The translations under genes were made by a program, and so were the position numbers. From Bacteroidaceae bacterium (lineage in GTDB: Bacteria > Bacteroidota > Bacteroidia > Bacteroidales > Bacteroidaceae): a stretch of 35,281 bases of DNA. Below, in pieces: positions 15,988 through 25,225 of the stretch. How positions within the stretch are numbered: position 1 is the stretch's first letter; each line of letters opens with the position of its first letter. The notes beneath the pieces were generated by a model, which worked only from the letters and a program-made list of their open reading frames with translations, had not been told where the DNA came from and ran no database searches. The stretch lies in contig JAEEHP010000134.1 of NCBI GenBank assembly GCA_016280855.1, positions 1 to 35,281 on the forward strand. The letters are read 5' to 3'.

Positions 15988-16713
15988 ATGAAGCCGCGTA
16001 CGTTAACAGCCCTGCTCATCATGTTCCTGGCCACTCAGGCCTCGGCACAGGACGGCGAACTGCTGGAATACCAGCAGGAAGTCGGCGGCGGCTTAGGCAT
16101 CAGCAGCTACATCGGCGATGCGGGCGGCCACCTGTTCAAGAATCCGGGATTCTTAGGCACGCTGATCTGGCGTCGCAACTTCAACCCCCGTATGTCCGTG
16201 AAGGTGAACATCGGCTACGGCCACGTCAGCGGCGACACAAAAGGCCTCTTCATCCCGGAAGATGCTTGGAGCCAGACACCCGAAGGGGGCACTGAGGCCC
16301 GGACGATCCATTTCAGCCGACAGCTGGTGGACGCCGGCGCACAGTTTGAGTTCAACTTCCTCGGCTACGGCCTGGGGGCTGCCTACAAAGGCATGAAACG
16401 CTGGACACCCTATCTGGTGGGTGGCGTAGGCGTAGTCATCGCTACGGGTGGCGGAGCCCCCGCAGCAGCAGGAATGACCATTCCCCTCGGGATAGGCTTC
16501 CGCTACAAATTGCTGCCTCGCCTGAACATCGGTTTCGAATGGACTGCCAACTTCACCACGACCGATCGTCTCGACGACACCAGCGCCACAACCCAACTCA
16601 AGGATCCTTATGGAGTCGAAAGTGGGATGTTCAAAAACAAGGATTGCTACATGAAGACGTTTGTCTTCCTCACCTACGATATCTCTCCCAAGTACCGCAA
16701 ATGCAACAACTGA
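15988..16713 (+). CDS. porG: PorG-like outer-membrane beta-barrel (DUF6089)
   Basis: A 241-aa outer-membrane protein. The signal peptide is 1-20 (cleavage ASA/QD). The remainder is alternating beta strands with Gly/aromatic patterns ([48 protein letters not shown]), consistent with a small barrel of about eight strands. Position directly before uppS, bamA and ompH matches the order around P. gingivalis PG0189 (PorG), which contacts the PorK/PorN rings of the T9SS. It ends inside the uppS start region (13-nt overlap), indicating translational coupling. Sequence identity to PorG itself could not be measured here. Confidence 0.75.
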   Translation: MKPRTLTALLIMFLATQASAQDGELLEYQQEVGGGLGISSYIGDAGGHLFKNPGFLGTLIWRRNFNPRMSVKVNIGYGHVSGDTKGLFIPEDAWSQTPEGGTEARTIHFSRQLVDAGAQFEFNFLGYGLGAAYKGMKRWTPYLVGGVGVVIATGGGAPAAAGMTIPLGIGFRYKLLPRLNIGFEWTANFTTTDRLDDTSATTQLKDPYGVESGMFKNKDCYMKTFVFLTYDISPKYRKCNN

Positions 16714-17414
16714 CACATATTCCCGAACACATCGCCATCATCATGGACGGCAACGGACGCTGGGCCAAGGCCAAAGGGCTGCCCCGCACGGCCGGTCACG
16801 TCCAAGGTGTCGAGACCGTGCGCAAGATCACGGAAGCCTGCGTGCGCCGCGGCGTGAAATACCTGACCCTCTACACCTTCTCCACGGAGAACTGGAACCG
16901 ACCCGTCGAAGAGATCAAGGCGCTCATGGACTTGCTCTTCAAGAATCTCGAAGACGAGATTTTCATGAAGAACAACGTACGCTTCTGCGTCATCGGAGAT
17001 ATGACGCGCCTGCCTGTAGAAATAAGGGAAAAGATTCAGAAGATGATTGATCGGACGGCCGCCAACGACAAGATGACGATGGTGCTCGCCATCAGCTATT
17101 CTGCGCGATGGGAACTGGCCAACGCCGTGAAGGAAATCATCCGTGAAGGCGTGGACCCGAATGACATCAACGAGGACACGATCAGCCAGCACCTGCAGAC
17201 ACGCGCCATGCCCGATCCCGACCTGCTCATCCGAACGGGCGGCGAACTGCGCGTGAGCAACTACCTGTTGTGGCAAATCGCCTACTCCGAACTTTATTTT
17301 TGTGATACCTTCTGGCCCGACTTCGATGAAGCAGAGCTGGACAAAGCCATAGCCGACTATCAGGCTCGCGAGCGCCGCTACGGCAAAACGAGTGAACAAA
17401 TAACAGTATCATAG
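16701..17414 (+). CDS. uppS: Isoprenyl transferase (undecaprenyl diphosphate synthase)
   Basis: A cis-prenyltransferase making the C55 lipid carrier for peptidoglycan and surface polysaccharides. The product is 237 aa. Seen are MDGNGRWA with catalytic Asp16, YTFSTENW, and [20 protein letters not shown] near the C-terminus, where substrate diphosphate is bound. The start is the ATG at 16701, 13 nt before the end of porG. The frame is open further upstream but only as a shadow of porG. The stop codon is followed without a gap by the bamA ATG. Confidence 0.95.
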   Translation: MQQLTHIPEHIAIIMDGNGRWAKAKGLPRTAGHVQGVETVRKITEACVRRGVKYLTLYTFSTENWNRPVEEIKALMDLLFKNLEDEIFMKNNVRFCVIGDMTRLPVEIREKIQKMIDRTAANDKMTMVLAISYSARWELANAVKEIIREGVDPNDINEDTISQHLQTRAMPDPDLLIRTGGELRVSNYLLWQIAYSELYFCDTFWPDFDEAELDKAIADYQARERRYGKTSEQITVS

Positions 17415-20066
17415 ATGAATAAGCACATCCTATATAGAATCCTGACGGTTGCTCTCCTCGGGTATATCCTCCCCGCGTCTTTCGGCTTGGGGATGAGACT
17501 GTATGCCCAAACCGAGCACATCGTCAACCCAACCATCGACTATTCGCGTACACCGCAGCAATACTACATCGGCGATATCACCGTTGAAGGCGTAAAGACC
17601 TACGAGGACTTCGTGCTCATCGGCCTTTCGGGACTCTCGAAAGGACAACGGATCACGGTGCCAGGCGAGGAAATCTCGCAGGCCATTCGCCGCTATTGGA
17701 AGAACGGACTTTTCAGCAATGTCGCCATCCTTGCCGACAGCATCGTAGGCGACAGCGTCTATCTGAAGATCAGACTCGCTACGCGTCCGCGCATCTCAAA
17801 AATCAACTACAACGGCGTGAAGAAGAGCGAGCGCGAGGATCTGGAGACCAAGATGGGACTCATCAAGGACATACAGCTCACACCCAACCTGCTGGACCGT
17901 GCACGCATTTGGGGTAAGAAATACTTCGAGGACAAAGGCTTCAAGAACGTGGAGATATCCTTCCAGCAGACCGACGACCTCAGCGAGGCCGGGAAAGTCA
18001 TCCTCGATGTCAACATCGACAAGAAAGACAAGGTGAAGGTCAACAGCATCACCGTCGATGGCAACCACTCGCTGACGATGAAGCAGATCAAGGGTTCGCT
18101 CATCAAGAACGGAGCTTTCAAGAAAACCCACGAGAAAGGCCTCATGAGCAGCTGGTTCCGCAGCAAGAAATTCATCGAGAAGAACTGGAAGGACGACAAG
18201 GAACGCCTCATCGAGAAATACAACGAGCTGGGCTTCCGCGATGCACGCATCGTGTGCGACAGTGTCGTGCCTCACGACGAAAAGAGCGTCGATATATACA
18301 TTCAAGTCGAAGAAGGCCAGAGATACTATGTCCGCAACATCGAATGGGTGGGCAATACGCTCTACACCACCGACTTCCTCAACGAGCTGCTGCGCATGAA
18401 GAAAGGCGATGTCTATAACCTCACACACATCAAGAAACGCACCAGTTCCGACGAGGATGCCATCGGTAACCTCTACTACGACAACGGTTACCTCTTCTAC
18501 AACCTTGATGCCAAGGAGACCAACATCGTTGGCGACAGCGTAGATCTCGAGATGCGTATTGAGGAGAACCAGCAGGCCTACATCAACCGAGTCACCATCA
18601 CCGGCAACGACCGCGTTTACGAGCACGTCATCCGCCGCGAGTTGCGCAACAAGCCCGGCGACCTCTTCTCGAAAGAAGCCCTCGAACGTTCCTACCGCGA
18701 GATAGCCTCCATGGGACACTTCGACGAGAACATTGATTATGACATCAAGCCCGATCCCGAAAACGGTACTGTGGACCTCAGCTGGGGCCTCAACTCCAAG
18801 TCCAACGACCAAGTAGAGTTCTCGTTGGGTTATGGCCAAACGGGTGTCATCGGTAAGATCGGTTTGAAGTTCAGCAACTTCGCCCTCGGCAATCTGTTCA
18901 AGAAAGGCGGCATGCGCCGTGGCATCATTCCTCAGGGCAATGGCGAGACCTTCAGCATCAACGGTCAGACCAACGGTCGCTACTACCAGTCCTACTCCAT
19001 CAACTACCTCAACCCGTGGTTCGGCGGCAAGCGTCCTAACTCGCTCAACTTCTCGGCTTTCTTCTCGAAATCGACCGACGTGAGCGACCGCTACTACAAT
19101 TCCGCTTACTACAACTCCTACTACAACTATCTCTACGGCTACGGCAACAGCTACGGCAACTACTACGAGAACTACTACGACCCCGACAAGTACATCATCG
19201 TCTATGGTGCCTCCCTCGGCTGGGGCAAACGCCTGTCGTGGCCCGATGACTATTTCCAACTCTCGGCAGATATCAGCTATACGCGCTACCAGCTCAAGGA
19301 ATGGGAGTATCTACTGTTCACCAACGGCTCCTGCAACGACGTGAGCCTTAACATCACCCTCGCCCGTAGTTCCACCGACAATCCCATCTATCCCCGCAGC
19401 GGTTCCGAGTTCGTGTTCTCCCTTGGCATCACACCGCCCTACTCCTTATGGGACGGCCGCGACTATGCTAATCTGGCCAACAACTCCAGTTCCAGCACCT
19501 ATATGAAAGAGATGCAGGAGAAATACCAATGGCTCGAGTATCATAAATGGAAATTCAAGAGCCGTACGTTCACCCCGTTGACCGGCCACAAAAAATGCCC
19601 TGTGCTCATGACACGCGTCGAGTTCGGCATCCTCGGACACTACAACAAGAACAAACGCTCGCCATTCTCCACCTATTACGTTGGCGGCGACGGCATGAGC
19701 GGCTATTCCTACAGCTACATGAACGAAACCATCGGCCTCCGCGGTTACGACAACGGATCGCTCACACCGCGTGGCTACAGCGGCTATGCCTACGACCGTT
19801 TCACCCTGGAGCTCCGCTATCCGTTCATCCTGAGCAACTCCACCAACATCTACGGCCTCGGCTTCCTCGAGGGCGGTAATGCGTGGAACAACATCAAGGA
19901 CTTCAACCCCTTCGACATGAAACGTTCTGCCGGCGTCGGCGTACGTATCTTCCTGCCTATGGTAGGTTTGCTCGGCATCGACTGGGCTTATGGTTTCGAC
20001 AAGGTCTTCGGCAGTAAGAGCTACGGCGGAAGCCAGTTCCATTTCGTGCTCGGACAGGAGTTCTAA
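17415..20066 (+). CDS. bamA: Outer-membrane protein assembly factor BamA
   Basis: The Omp85-family core of the machine that folds beta-barrels into the outer membrane. The product is 883 aa: a signal peptide of about 32 residues, then about five POTRA domains (about 45-430; for example YIGDITVEGVKTYEDFVL and VNSITVDGNHSLTMKQIKG), and a C-terminal barrel ending in Phe (QFHFVLGQEF), the usual barrel signature. The conserved barrel segment LRGYDNGSL carries the VRGF/Y-like motif. Residues about 558-592 form a strongly Tyr/Asn/Ser/Gly-rich loop, unlike the rest of the protein. It lies in the porG-uppS-bamA-ompH run with no gap to uppS. Confidence 0.95.
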   Translation: MNKHILYRILTVALLGYILPASFGLGMRLYAQTEHIVNPTIDYSRTPQQYYIGDITVEGVKTYEDFVLIGLSGLSKGQRITVPGEEISQAIRRYWKNGLFSNVAILADSIVGDSVYLKIRLATRPRISKINYNGVKKSEREDLETKMGLIKDIQLTPNLLDRARIWGKKYFEDKGFKNVEISFQQTDDLSEAGKVILDVNIDKKDKVKVNSITVDGNHSLTMKQIKGSLIKNGAFKKTHEKGLMSSWFRSKKFIEKNWKDDKERLIEKYNELGFRDARIVCDSVVPHDEKSVDIYIQVEEGQRYYVRNIEWVGNTLYTTDFLNELLRMKKGDVYNLTHIKKRTSSDEDAIGNLYYDNGYLFYNLDAKETNIVGDSVDLEMRIEENQQAYINRVTITGNDRVYEHVIRRELRNKPGDLFSKEALERSYREIASMGHFDENIDYDIKPDPENGTVDLSWGLNSKSNDQVEFSLGYGQTGVIGKIGLKFSNFALGNLFKKGGMRRGIIPQGNGETFSINGQTNGRYYQSYSINYLNPWFGGKRPNSLNFSAFFSKSTDVSDRYYNSAYYNSYYNYLYGYGNSYGNYYENYYDPDKYIIVYGASLGWGKRLSWPDDYFQLSADISYTRYQLKEWEYLLFTNGSCNDVSLNITLARSSTDNPIYPRSGSEFVFSLGITPPYSLWDGRDYANLANNSSSSTYMKEMQEKYQWLEYHKWKFKSRTFTPLTGHKKCPVLMTRVEFGILGHYNKNKRSPFSTYYVGGDGMSGYSYSYMNETIGLRGYDNGSLTPRGYSGYAYDRFTLELRYPFILSNSTNIYGLGFLEGGNAWNNIKDFNPFDMKRSAGVGVRIFLPMVGLLGIDWAYGFDKVFGSKSYGGSQFHFVLGQEF

Positions 20067-20178
20067 AGAGTGAAATGTGAAAGAGTGAAAAGTGAAAAAT
20101 ATTAATGAGCAATAAACCCACCATCAGAAATTCCGTCAAAAGAATAAAACTCTTCAACTAAAACAATAATCTACGAAT
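20067..20178. repeat. AGTGAAA repeat patch between bamA and ompH
   Basis: Positions 20068-20097 contain four imperfect 7/8-nt steps (AGTGAAA, TGTGAAA, GAGTGAAA, AGTGAAAA) immediately after the bamA stop codon. The rest of the gap is AT-rich, and I see no promoter or terminator in it. Confidence 0.6.
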
Positions 20179-20700
20179 ATGAAAAAGTTAATGATTATCT
20201 TGCTGGCCACGATAGCCTTAGGTTACAGCCAGCCCGCATCAGCCCAGAAGTTCGTGCTCGTCGATATGGAATATATCCTCAAGAATATCCCCGCCTACGA
20301 GCGTGCCAATGAACAGTTGAACCAGATCTCGCGCAAATGGCAGGCTGAGATCGAAGCCATCACCACGGAGGCACAAAACCTCTACAAGACCTATCAGAGC
20401 GAAGTCGTTTTCCTCAGCGCCGAAGTGAAGAAGGAGCGCGAGGCTGCCATCGTGGCCAAGGAAAAGGAAGCGGCAGACCTCAAGAAGAAGTATTTCGGAC
20501 CCGAAGGCGAGCTCTTCAAGAAGCGCGAAAGCCTGATGACACCCATCCAGGACGAAATCTACACCGCCGTCAAGGAGATCTGCGAAGCCAAAGGCTATAG
20601 CCTCGTTCTCGACCGCGCTTCCGATGCCGGCATCATCTTTGCCTCCCCAAAGATTGACATCTCCGGCGAAGTCCTCCAGAAAATGGGCTACGGCAATTGA
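20179..20700 (+). CDS. ompH: OmpH/Skp family periplasmic chaperone, copy 1
   Basis: A 173-aa periplasmic holdase for unfolded outer-membrane proteins. The signal peptide ends near ASA/QK (residue 22). FVLVDMEYILKNIPAYERAN is the typical N-terminal strand-helix. Residues about 45-115 form a long Lys/Glu/Ala-rich coiled coil, the tentacle arm. The C-terminus (YSLVLDRASDAGIIFASPKIDIS) closes the trimer body. It follows bamA, the usual partnership. The stop codon is the first TGA of the octamer array that fills the next gap. Confidence 0.9.
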   Translation: MKKLMIILLATIALGYSQPASAQKFVLVDMEYILKNIPAYERANEQLNQISRKWQAEIEAITTEAQNLYKTYQSEVVFLSAEVKKEREAAIVAKEKEAADLKKKYFGPEGELFKKRESLMTPIQDEIYTAVKEICEAKGYSLVLDRASDAGIIFASPKIDISGEVLQKMGYGN

Positions 20701-20701
20701 C

Positions 20702-20773
20702 GAGTTGACAAGTTGACGAGTTGACGAGTTGACAAGTTGACAAGTTGACAAGTTGACAAGTTGACGAGTTGAC
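20702..20773 (+). repeat. Octamer array RAGTTGAC x9
   Basis: Nine exact 8-nt steps (GAGTTGAC or AAGTTGAC) directly after the ompH copy 1 stop codon, with A or G only at the first position. These are the same units as in the elements at 1103 and 4356, but the 77-bp core is absent. A small hairpin, GCCT-TCGCC-GTCA-GGCGA-GG, follows at about 20808-20824. Confidence 0.9.
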
Positions 20774-20876
20774 AAATCAACTTCTCCTTGCCACAGTGCC
20801 TTCGCCGTCAGGCGAGGTTCCCGCCGCCCCACAAGCAAAACCAATTAAACAATTCATAAAACCAACAATCAGACAA

Positions 20877-21374
20877 ATGAAGAAAATTCTTTTCGCAGCT
20901 ATTATGCTGCTCGCTCCGCTGACCATGTCAGCACAGAAATTCGGTCACTTCAACTCCGCAGAAGTCGTTCAACTCATGCCGGAATACAACGCTGCTCAGA
21001 CCGAGCTGCAGAATCTCGCCAAGCAGTACGAAGATGACTTCAAACGTATGCAGGATGAATTCCAGAAGAAGAGCGAGGAGTTCGAGAAAGAACAAGCCAA
21101 CCTCCTCGACAACGTACGCCAGCGCCGTCAGACCGAGCTGCAGGATCTCTACCAGCGTCTTGAGCAGACCTATCGGGATAACCAGCAAGCCCTGCAGAAG
21201 GCACAGACTGAAAAGCTGCAGGCCATCTCCGAGAAGGTCACTGAAGCCGTCAAGAAGATCGGCGATGAAGGAGGATATGTATATATCATGGATATCACAT
21301 CCGGTATTCCTTACATCAGCACCAAGCTGAGCACCGATATCACTCCGGAATTGAAGAAAGCCCTCGGCATCTAA
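20877..21374 (+). CDS. ompH: OmpH/Skp family periplasmic chaperone, copy 2
   Basis: A 165-aa paralogue. The signal peptide ends near MSA/QK (residue 19). The body begins FGHFNSAEVVQLMPEYNAAQ, then the coiled coil (about 40-125) rich in Gln/Glu/Lys, and ends YISTKLSTDITPELKKALGI. I start at the ATG of MKKILFAAIMLL. An ATG 36 codons upstream lies in the intergenic hairpin region and is not believable. It is followed after 16 nt by copy 3. Confidence 0.92.
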   Translation: MKKILFAAIMLLAPLTMSAQKFGHFNSAEVVQLMPEYNAAQTELQNLAKQYEDDFKRMQDEFQKKSEEFEKEQANLLDNVRQRRQTELQDLYQRLEQTYRDNQQALQKAQTEKLQAISEKVTEAVKKIGDEGGYVYIMDITSGIPYISTKLSTDITPELKKALGI

Positions 21375-21390
21375 AAAGACACGTTGACTC

Positions 21391-21978
21391 ATGAAACGAT
21401 TGTTCCTTTCACTGAGCATCGCCCTCATGTCGCTCTCTCTCGCGGCACAAGAGACGGCCGCCTCCCCTGCAACTAACGCAGGGGAGACGCAGCCGCAGAC
21501 GGCAGTAACCGTGCCCCAATACGGCTACCTCAGCTACAATGCCGTCTTCACTGTCATGCCCGAATACCAGAAAGCCAAGGAGGACTTCGCAGCACTCAAA
21601 GCGCAGTACGACGCTGAGGCAGCGCGCGCCGAGGAGGAGTTCCAGCGTAAGTTCGCGGAGTTCCTGCAAGGACAGAAGGACTTCCCCAAGAGCATACTCC
21701 AAAAGCGCCAGGTGGAGCTGCAGGAACTCATGGACAAGAGCGTCAGCTTCCGCAGCGAAGCACAACGGCTCCTGGCCGAAGCCGAAACGAAGCTTCAGGC
21801 CTCCGTCAGCGAACGCCTCAACGCCGCCATCCGCAACGTTGCTGCCAAACGGGGGCTCATGTTCGTGCTCAACACCGACAACAATGCCGTGCCCTTCGTG
21901 CATCCACAAGTCGGCGTTGACATCACCGAAGCCGTGCTCACTCATCTCGGCATCACCCCTGGCGGGTCTGCAAATTGA
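21391..21978 (+). CDS. OmpH/Skp-like protein, copy 3 (diverged)
   Basis: A 195-aa third member of the tandem. The signal peptide ends near LAA/QE (residue 19), followed by an extra Ala/Thr/Pro/Gln-rich linker (about 20-42) that the other two lack. The OmpH core then starts at YGYLSYNAVFTVMPEYQKAK. The coiled coil is about 58-150 and the C-terminus is VGVDITEAVLTHLGITPGG. It shares the VMPEY and DIT landmarks with copy 2 and so is probably a duplication of it. The role is probably chaperoning in the periplasm, perhaps with different clients. Confidence 0.85.
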   Translation: MKRLFLSLSIALMSLSLAAQETAASPATNAGETQPQTAVTVPQYGYLSYNAVFTVMPEYQKAKEDFAALKAQYDAEAARAEEEFQRKFAEFLQGQKDFPKSILQKRQVELQELMDKSVSFRSEAQRLLAEAETKLQASVSERLNAAIRNVAAKRGLMFVLNTDNNAVPFVHPQVGVDITEAVLTHLGITPGGSAN

Positions 21979-21999
21979 AACACTGAACGTAATACTCAC

Positions 22000-22854
22000 T
22001 TGTCTCCCATCGGCATCTTCGATAGTGGCTACGGCGGTCTCACGGTGCTTCGTGAAATCCGCCAGCTGATGCCCGAGTACGATTACCTGTATTTGGGCGA
22101 CAATGCCCGTGCCCCTTATGGTCCGCGCAGCTTCGAGCTCGTATATGAATTTACGCTCGAAGCTGTGCGGCGTCTTTTTGACATGGGCTGTCCCCTCATC
22201 ATCCTCGCCTGCAACACTGCTTCAGCCAAGGCGCTGCGAACCATTCAACAGCGCGACCTTCCCCATCTCTTTCCCCCTCTCTCCTCAGCCAGTGCCAACA
22301 GCCCGGCACTCCCGTCGCGTCGTGTTCTCGGCGTTATCCGTCCCACCGTTGAAGCCGTAGGCACTCTCACCCTCACGCGACACATCGGCATCGTTGCCAC
22401 ACAAGGCACCATAGCCAGCCGCACCTACGAACTCGAGATGGCTAAGCTGCACCCCGACATCGTTGTCACCGGGCAAGCCTGCCCAATGTGGGTTCCATTA
22501 GTCGAGAACCACGAGTTTGATCAACCTGGTGCCGACTACTTTATCCGTCGTGACATAGAAACACTGCTCCGACGCGATCCGCAGATCGATGCCATCATTC
22601 TCGGTTGTACCCATTTCCCCCTTCTTTATAATAAGATTCGCGCGCATACACCAGCAGCCGTGCGCCTCATCTCACAAGGCGAATACGTAGCCTGCAGCCT
22701 CCGTGACTATCTACACCGCCACGCGGATCTTGAAGCCCATATCACCTGCGGTGGTACGGCGCGTTTCCTCACCACTGATGCCCCGGCACCCTTCTCCGCT
22801 GCTGCCACCATCTTCCTCGGACAGGAAGTGACAGCAGAGCATATCAGCGTATGA
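22000..22854 (+). CDS. murI: Glutamate racemase
   Basis: Makes D-glutamate for peptidoglycan. The product is 284 aa. Asp8 in FDSGYGG, Cys71 in ILACNTAS and Cys204 in LGCTHFP are the expected acid/base residues; GDNARAPYG is the usual glycine-rich loop. Codons 90-110 hold a short Ser/Ala/Pro-rich insertion before RRVLGVIRPT. The start must be the TTG at 22000: the sequence back to the previous gene has no ATG or GTG in frame, and family similarity begins at SPIGIFDSG. It lies 21 nt after the third OmpH gene. Its end overlaps porZ tail to tail by 11 bp. Confidence 0.93.
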   Translation: MSPIGIFDSGYGGLTVLREIRQLMPEYDYLYLGDNARAPYGPRSFELVYEFTLEAVRRLFDMGCPLIILACNTASAKALRTIQQRDLPHLFPPLSSASANSPALPSRRVLGVIRPTVEAVGTLTLTRHIGIVATQGTIASRTYELEMAKLHPDIVVTGQACPMWVPLVENHEFDQPGADYFIRRDIETLLRRDPQIDAIILGCTHFPLLYNKIRAHTPAAVRLISQGEYVACSLRDYLHRHADLEAHITCGGTARFLTTDAPAPFSAAATIFLGQEVTAEHISV

Positions 22855-25225
22855 AGGCTATGCGGGTGACGATGGCATTATCGCCATCGGAAGTGGTAGC
22901 AATAACATTGTAAATTCCTGAAGCTACGCGACGACCGTGCCTATTGCAGCCGTTCCACGAGAACGTGCCACCGTTGCTTGTACCCTGCCAGATGAGCTGT
23001 CCCGTAGATGAAGTGATTTTGACTTCCGCATTATTGGTCAGACCACGGACAACAATGGGTCCATGGTAGTCGGGATCAACGGGGTTCGGGAAGGCATAGA
23101 CAGCCTTTTCCTCGAGGACAGGCTCAGGGTCTGTGGCATCGGAAAGATAACTGCAGAGGCCTTTGTCGGTAGCAACGAAAACGCGACCCGTACGACCATC
23201 GACGGCGATGTCGTAGATATTGTTTGATGGCAACGGCGAGTTGTCGGTCGTGAAATGATAAAGCTCTTCCTGACAGTCAGCGCTGATGAGATAGAGACCG
23301 TTGCCAGCCGTTCCGAACCACAATCGCTGTCCGCCGTCGATGGCGATGCTGAGAATAGGAATGCCCGAAAGGAGATAGTCGGCGAGTCCGCTGCCATCGG
23401 TGCGCGATACCTTGACTTGCTCGAAGCGGAAGTCCTTGTCGCGGAAATCGGCTGGGTTGTTGATGCGGAAGGGACCGAGGTTTGTACCTATCCAGATCTG
23501 ACCATCGGCATCCTCCGCGAAGCTGTAGAACTCATCAGGGGAATAGGAAGTGCCGTCCTGATTGACAATGGTGCCGCGATGCTGACGGCGGTCATCAGAA
23601 GTGCGGTCGATAGAACCATTGGTGTCGAGCATGAAGATACCACGCGCATTCATACGGCGGCTGTTGATCCATGCCCGTCCGTCCGTATCGAAGAAGATGC
23701 GGTCGAGCGTGCTGGCTTCCTTGATCTCGGAGCAGGGGATGCCGAGCCACGAACCATTGGGGCGCATCACGCGAATCGTGGTGTCACGTGCTCCTTCAGT
23801 GCAATTCAGCGTCCAAAGATTGCCGTCGGGATCATAGGTAAGGCCATCAGCCACGACAAACCACTGCGGGTGAGGATTCTCGGGAAGGATGGAGTGGAAA
23901 GGCGCATTTTCCATTCCTATGTGTCCAACGCATTTATAGTCGCGGTACTCATAGATACCACTGCGAGCCGTGCCGAGGTAGTAGTGGCTGGCATCATTAG
24001 GGTCCTGAGCAATATTAGTGACGTCGAGGAAGCGACTTTTGGGGTCTATGGCAACGCCTGATGCGTAGTCAAAGACGGTCCAAGAGCCATCAGGTTCGAG
24101 GATATAAGCTGTTCCCGGACGGCTGGTTGGCGAATAGTTCTGATGACCACCGCTGATCATCAGACGGTCGCCTGCCCAACGCATGTGAAGGCTGTAGTCG
24201 TGCGGAGGACCGTCAGCGTGAACGGCAGGAGTAGCGAGACTGAAAGTGCCGTCAGCGTTGAGCGTATAGGCCTGCAGACCTGCATAGCCATCGCTGGCCC
24301 AATAGTCTTTATTGCCATAAGCGATGTTGTTCCACGTGAACGAACCAGTGAGATGTTGCTGGCTGTCAGTGCTGTCGAACACGTAAACGTGGCTGGCGTT
24401 GCCGATGATCAGCTTGCCATTGGACTTTGTCATGTATGTAGGACGACCTATATTGTTGAACGTCGTGACGAAACCGCTGTGTGATTCGTCAGTACGTCCT
24501 ACCCATGTTCCTACAGCGAGCCACACGTGTCCGTCGAAGTATTCCATCAACGATGTCTTATACTTGACGTCCACCAGCTGCCAGAGGCTTTTATCCTGCA
24601 GGTTATCGGTTACGGCTCCTGACCATAGACCCGAATCGGTGCTGGCGTAGAGTGTTGTCTCGGAGGCTGCACAAGCCGTCACATTCATCTCCAGCTGATA
24701 AGTCTCGCGGATGATTCCCTCTTTCATATCGACCACCACAATGCCGAAGCCTGTGCAGATATAAGCCAGCGTGCCTTGAACTTGAACGTTGTTGACTTGT
24801 TTGTTCTGCAGCGTGCTGTTCTTGAGCTGTGCGAGGTTGATGACGTCATAGTCGTCCGCCGTGGAGAGGAGATCAATGTTGCCGTTGTCGTAAACAATGA
24901 TGACGCGTTTGGCTTCATCGCTGAAGTGGATGAAGTCGATGGTGACATCGTTGAGCTGGCGCATCCAATCGAAAGTGGTGACGCTTTGGTCATCGGTGTC
25001 GTAAGCCATCAGCTTGCTCTCCATCAAGGCATAAACGCGATGCCCGACAGGGATATTACGCGTGCAGACGGAATAGGCGGGATAGACTTGCCACGACCCA
25101 ATCTGCTGGGCTTGCGCTGAAATAATAAATGATAAATAATAAATGATAAATAATAAATGATAAATGACAGGACGAGCAACAGTCCTGAATGAAGGCATAA
25201 GCTTTTGTAATGCAGACTCTTTCAT
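22844..25225 (-). CDS. porZ: PorZ-like T9SS protein (beta-propellers plus C-terminal sorting-type domain)
   Basis: A 793-aa exported protein. Residues 1-39 are a signal peptide: basic n-region, hydrophobic core 20-36, cleavage SAQA/QQ. Two propeller modules follow (about 45-380 and 390-690; for example AVDGRTGRVFVATDKGLCSYL). A C-terminal beta sandwich (about 705-793) runs VYAFPNPVDPD to GRRVASGIYNVIATT, like a type A sorting domain. Length and layout match PorZ (P. gingivalis PG1604), a surface part of the T9SS attachment complex that binds A-LPS. The hydrophobic core of the signal peptide is encoded wholly by seven heptamers (25120-25168), so unit gain or loss would shift the frame. The start lies 26 nt after the rdgB stop, within the inverted repeat. 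Confidence 0.8.
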   Translation of the reverse strand: MKESALQKLMPSFRTVARPVIYHLLFIIYYLSFIISAQAQQIGSWQVYPAYSVCTRNIPVGHRVYALMESKLMAYDTDDQSVTTFDWMRQLNDVTIDFIHFSDEAKRVIIVYDNGNIDLLSTADDYDVINLAQLKNSTLQNKQVNNVQVQGTLAYICTGFGIVVVDMKEGIIRETYQLEMNVTACAASETTLYASTDSGLWSGAVTDNLQDKSLWQLVDVKYKTSLMEYFDGHVWLAVGTWVGRTDESHSGFVTTFNNIGRPTYMTKSNGKLIIGNASHVYVFDSTDSQQHLTGSFTWNNIAYGNKDYWASDGYAGLQAYTLNADGTFSLATPAVHADGPPHDYSLHMRWAGDRLMISGGHQNYSPTSRPGTAYILEPDGSWTVFDYASGVAIDPKSRFLDVTNIAQDPNDASHYYLGTARSGIYEYRDYKCVGHIGMENAPFHSILPENPHPQWFVVADGLTYDPDGNLWTLNCTEGARDTTIRVMRPNGSWLGIPCSEIKEASTLDRIFFDTDGRAWINSRRMNARGIFMLDTNGSIDRTSDDRRQHRGTIVNQDGTSYSPDEFYSFAEDADGQIWIGTNLGPFRINNPADFRDKDFRFEQVKVSRTDGSGLADYLLSGIPILSIAIDGGQRLWFGTAGNGLYLISADCQEELYHFTTDNSPLPSNNIYDIAVDGRTGRVFVATDKGLCSYLSDATDPEPVLEEKAVYAFPNPVDPDYHGPIVVRGLTNNAEVKITSSTGQLIWQGTSNGGTFSWNGCNRHGRRVASGIYNVIATTSDGDNAIVTRIAFIR

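Noticed and set aside
20702..20773. Possible CRISPR array
   Set aside because: Units are 8 nt with no spacers, and there are no cas genes.
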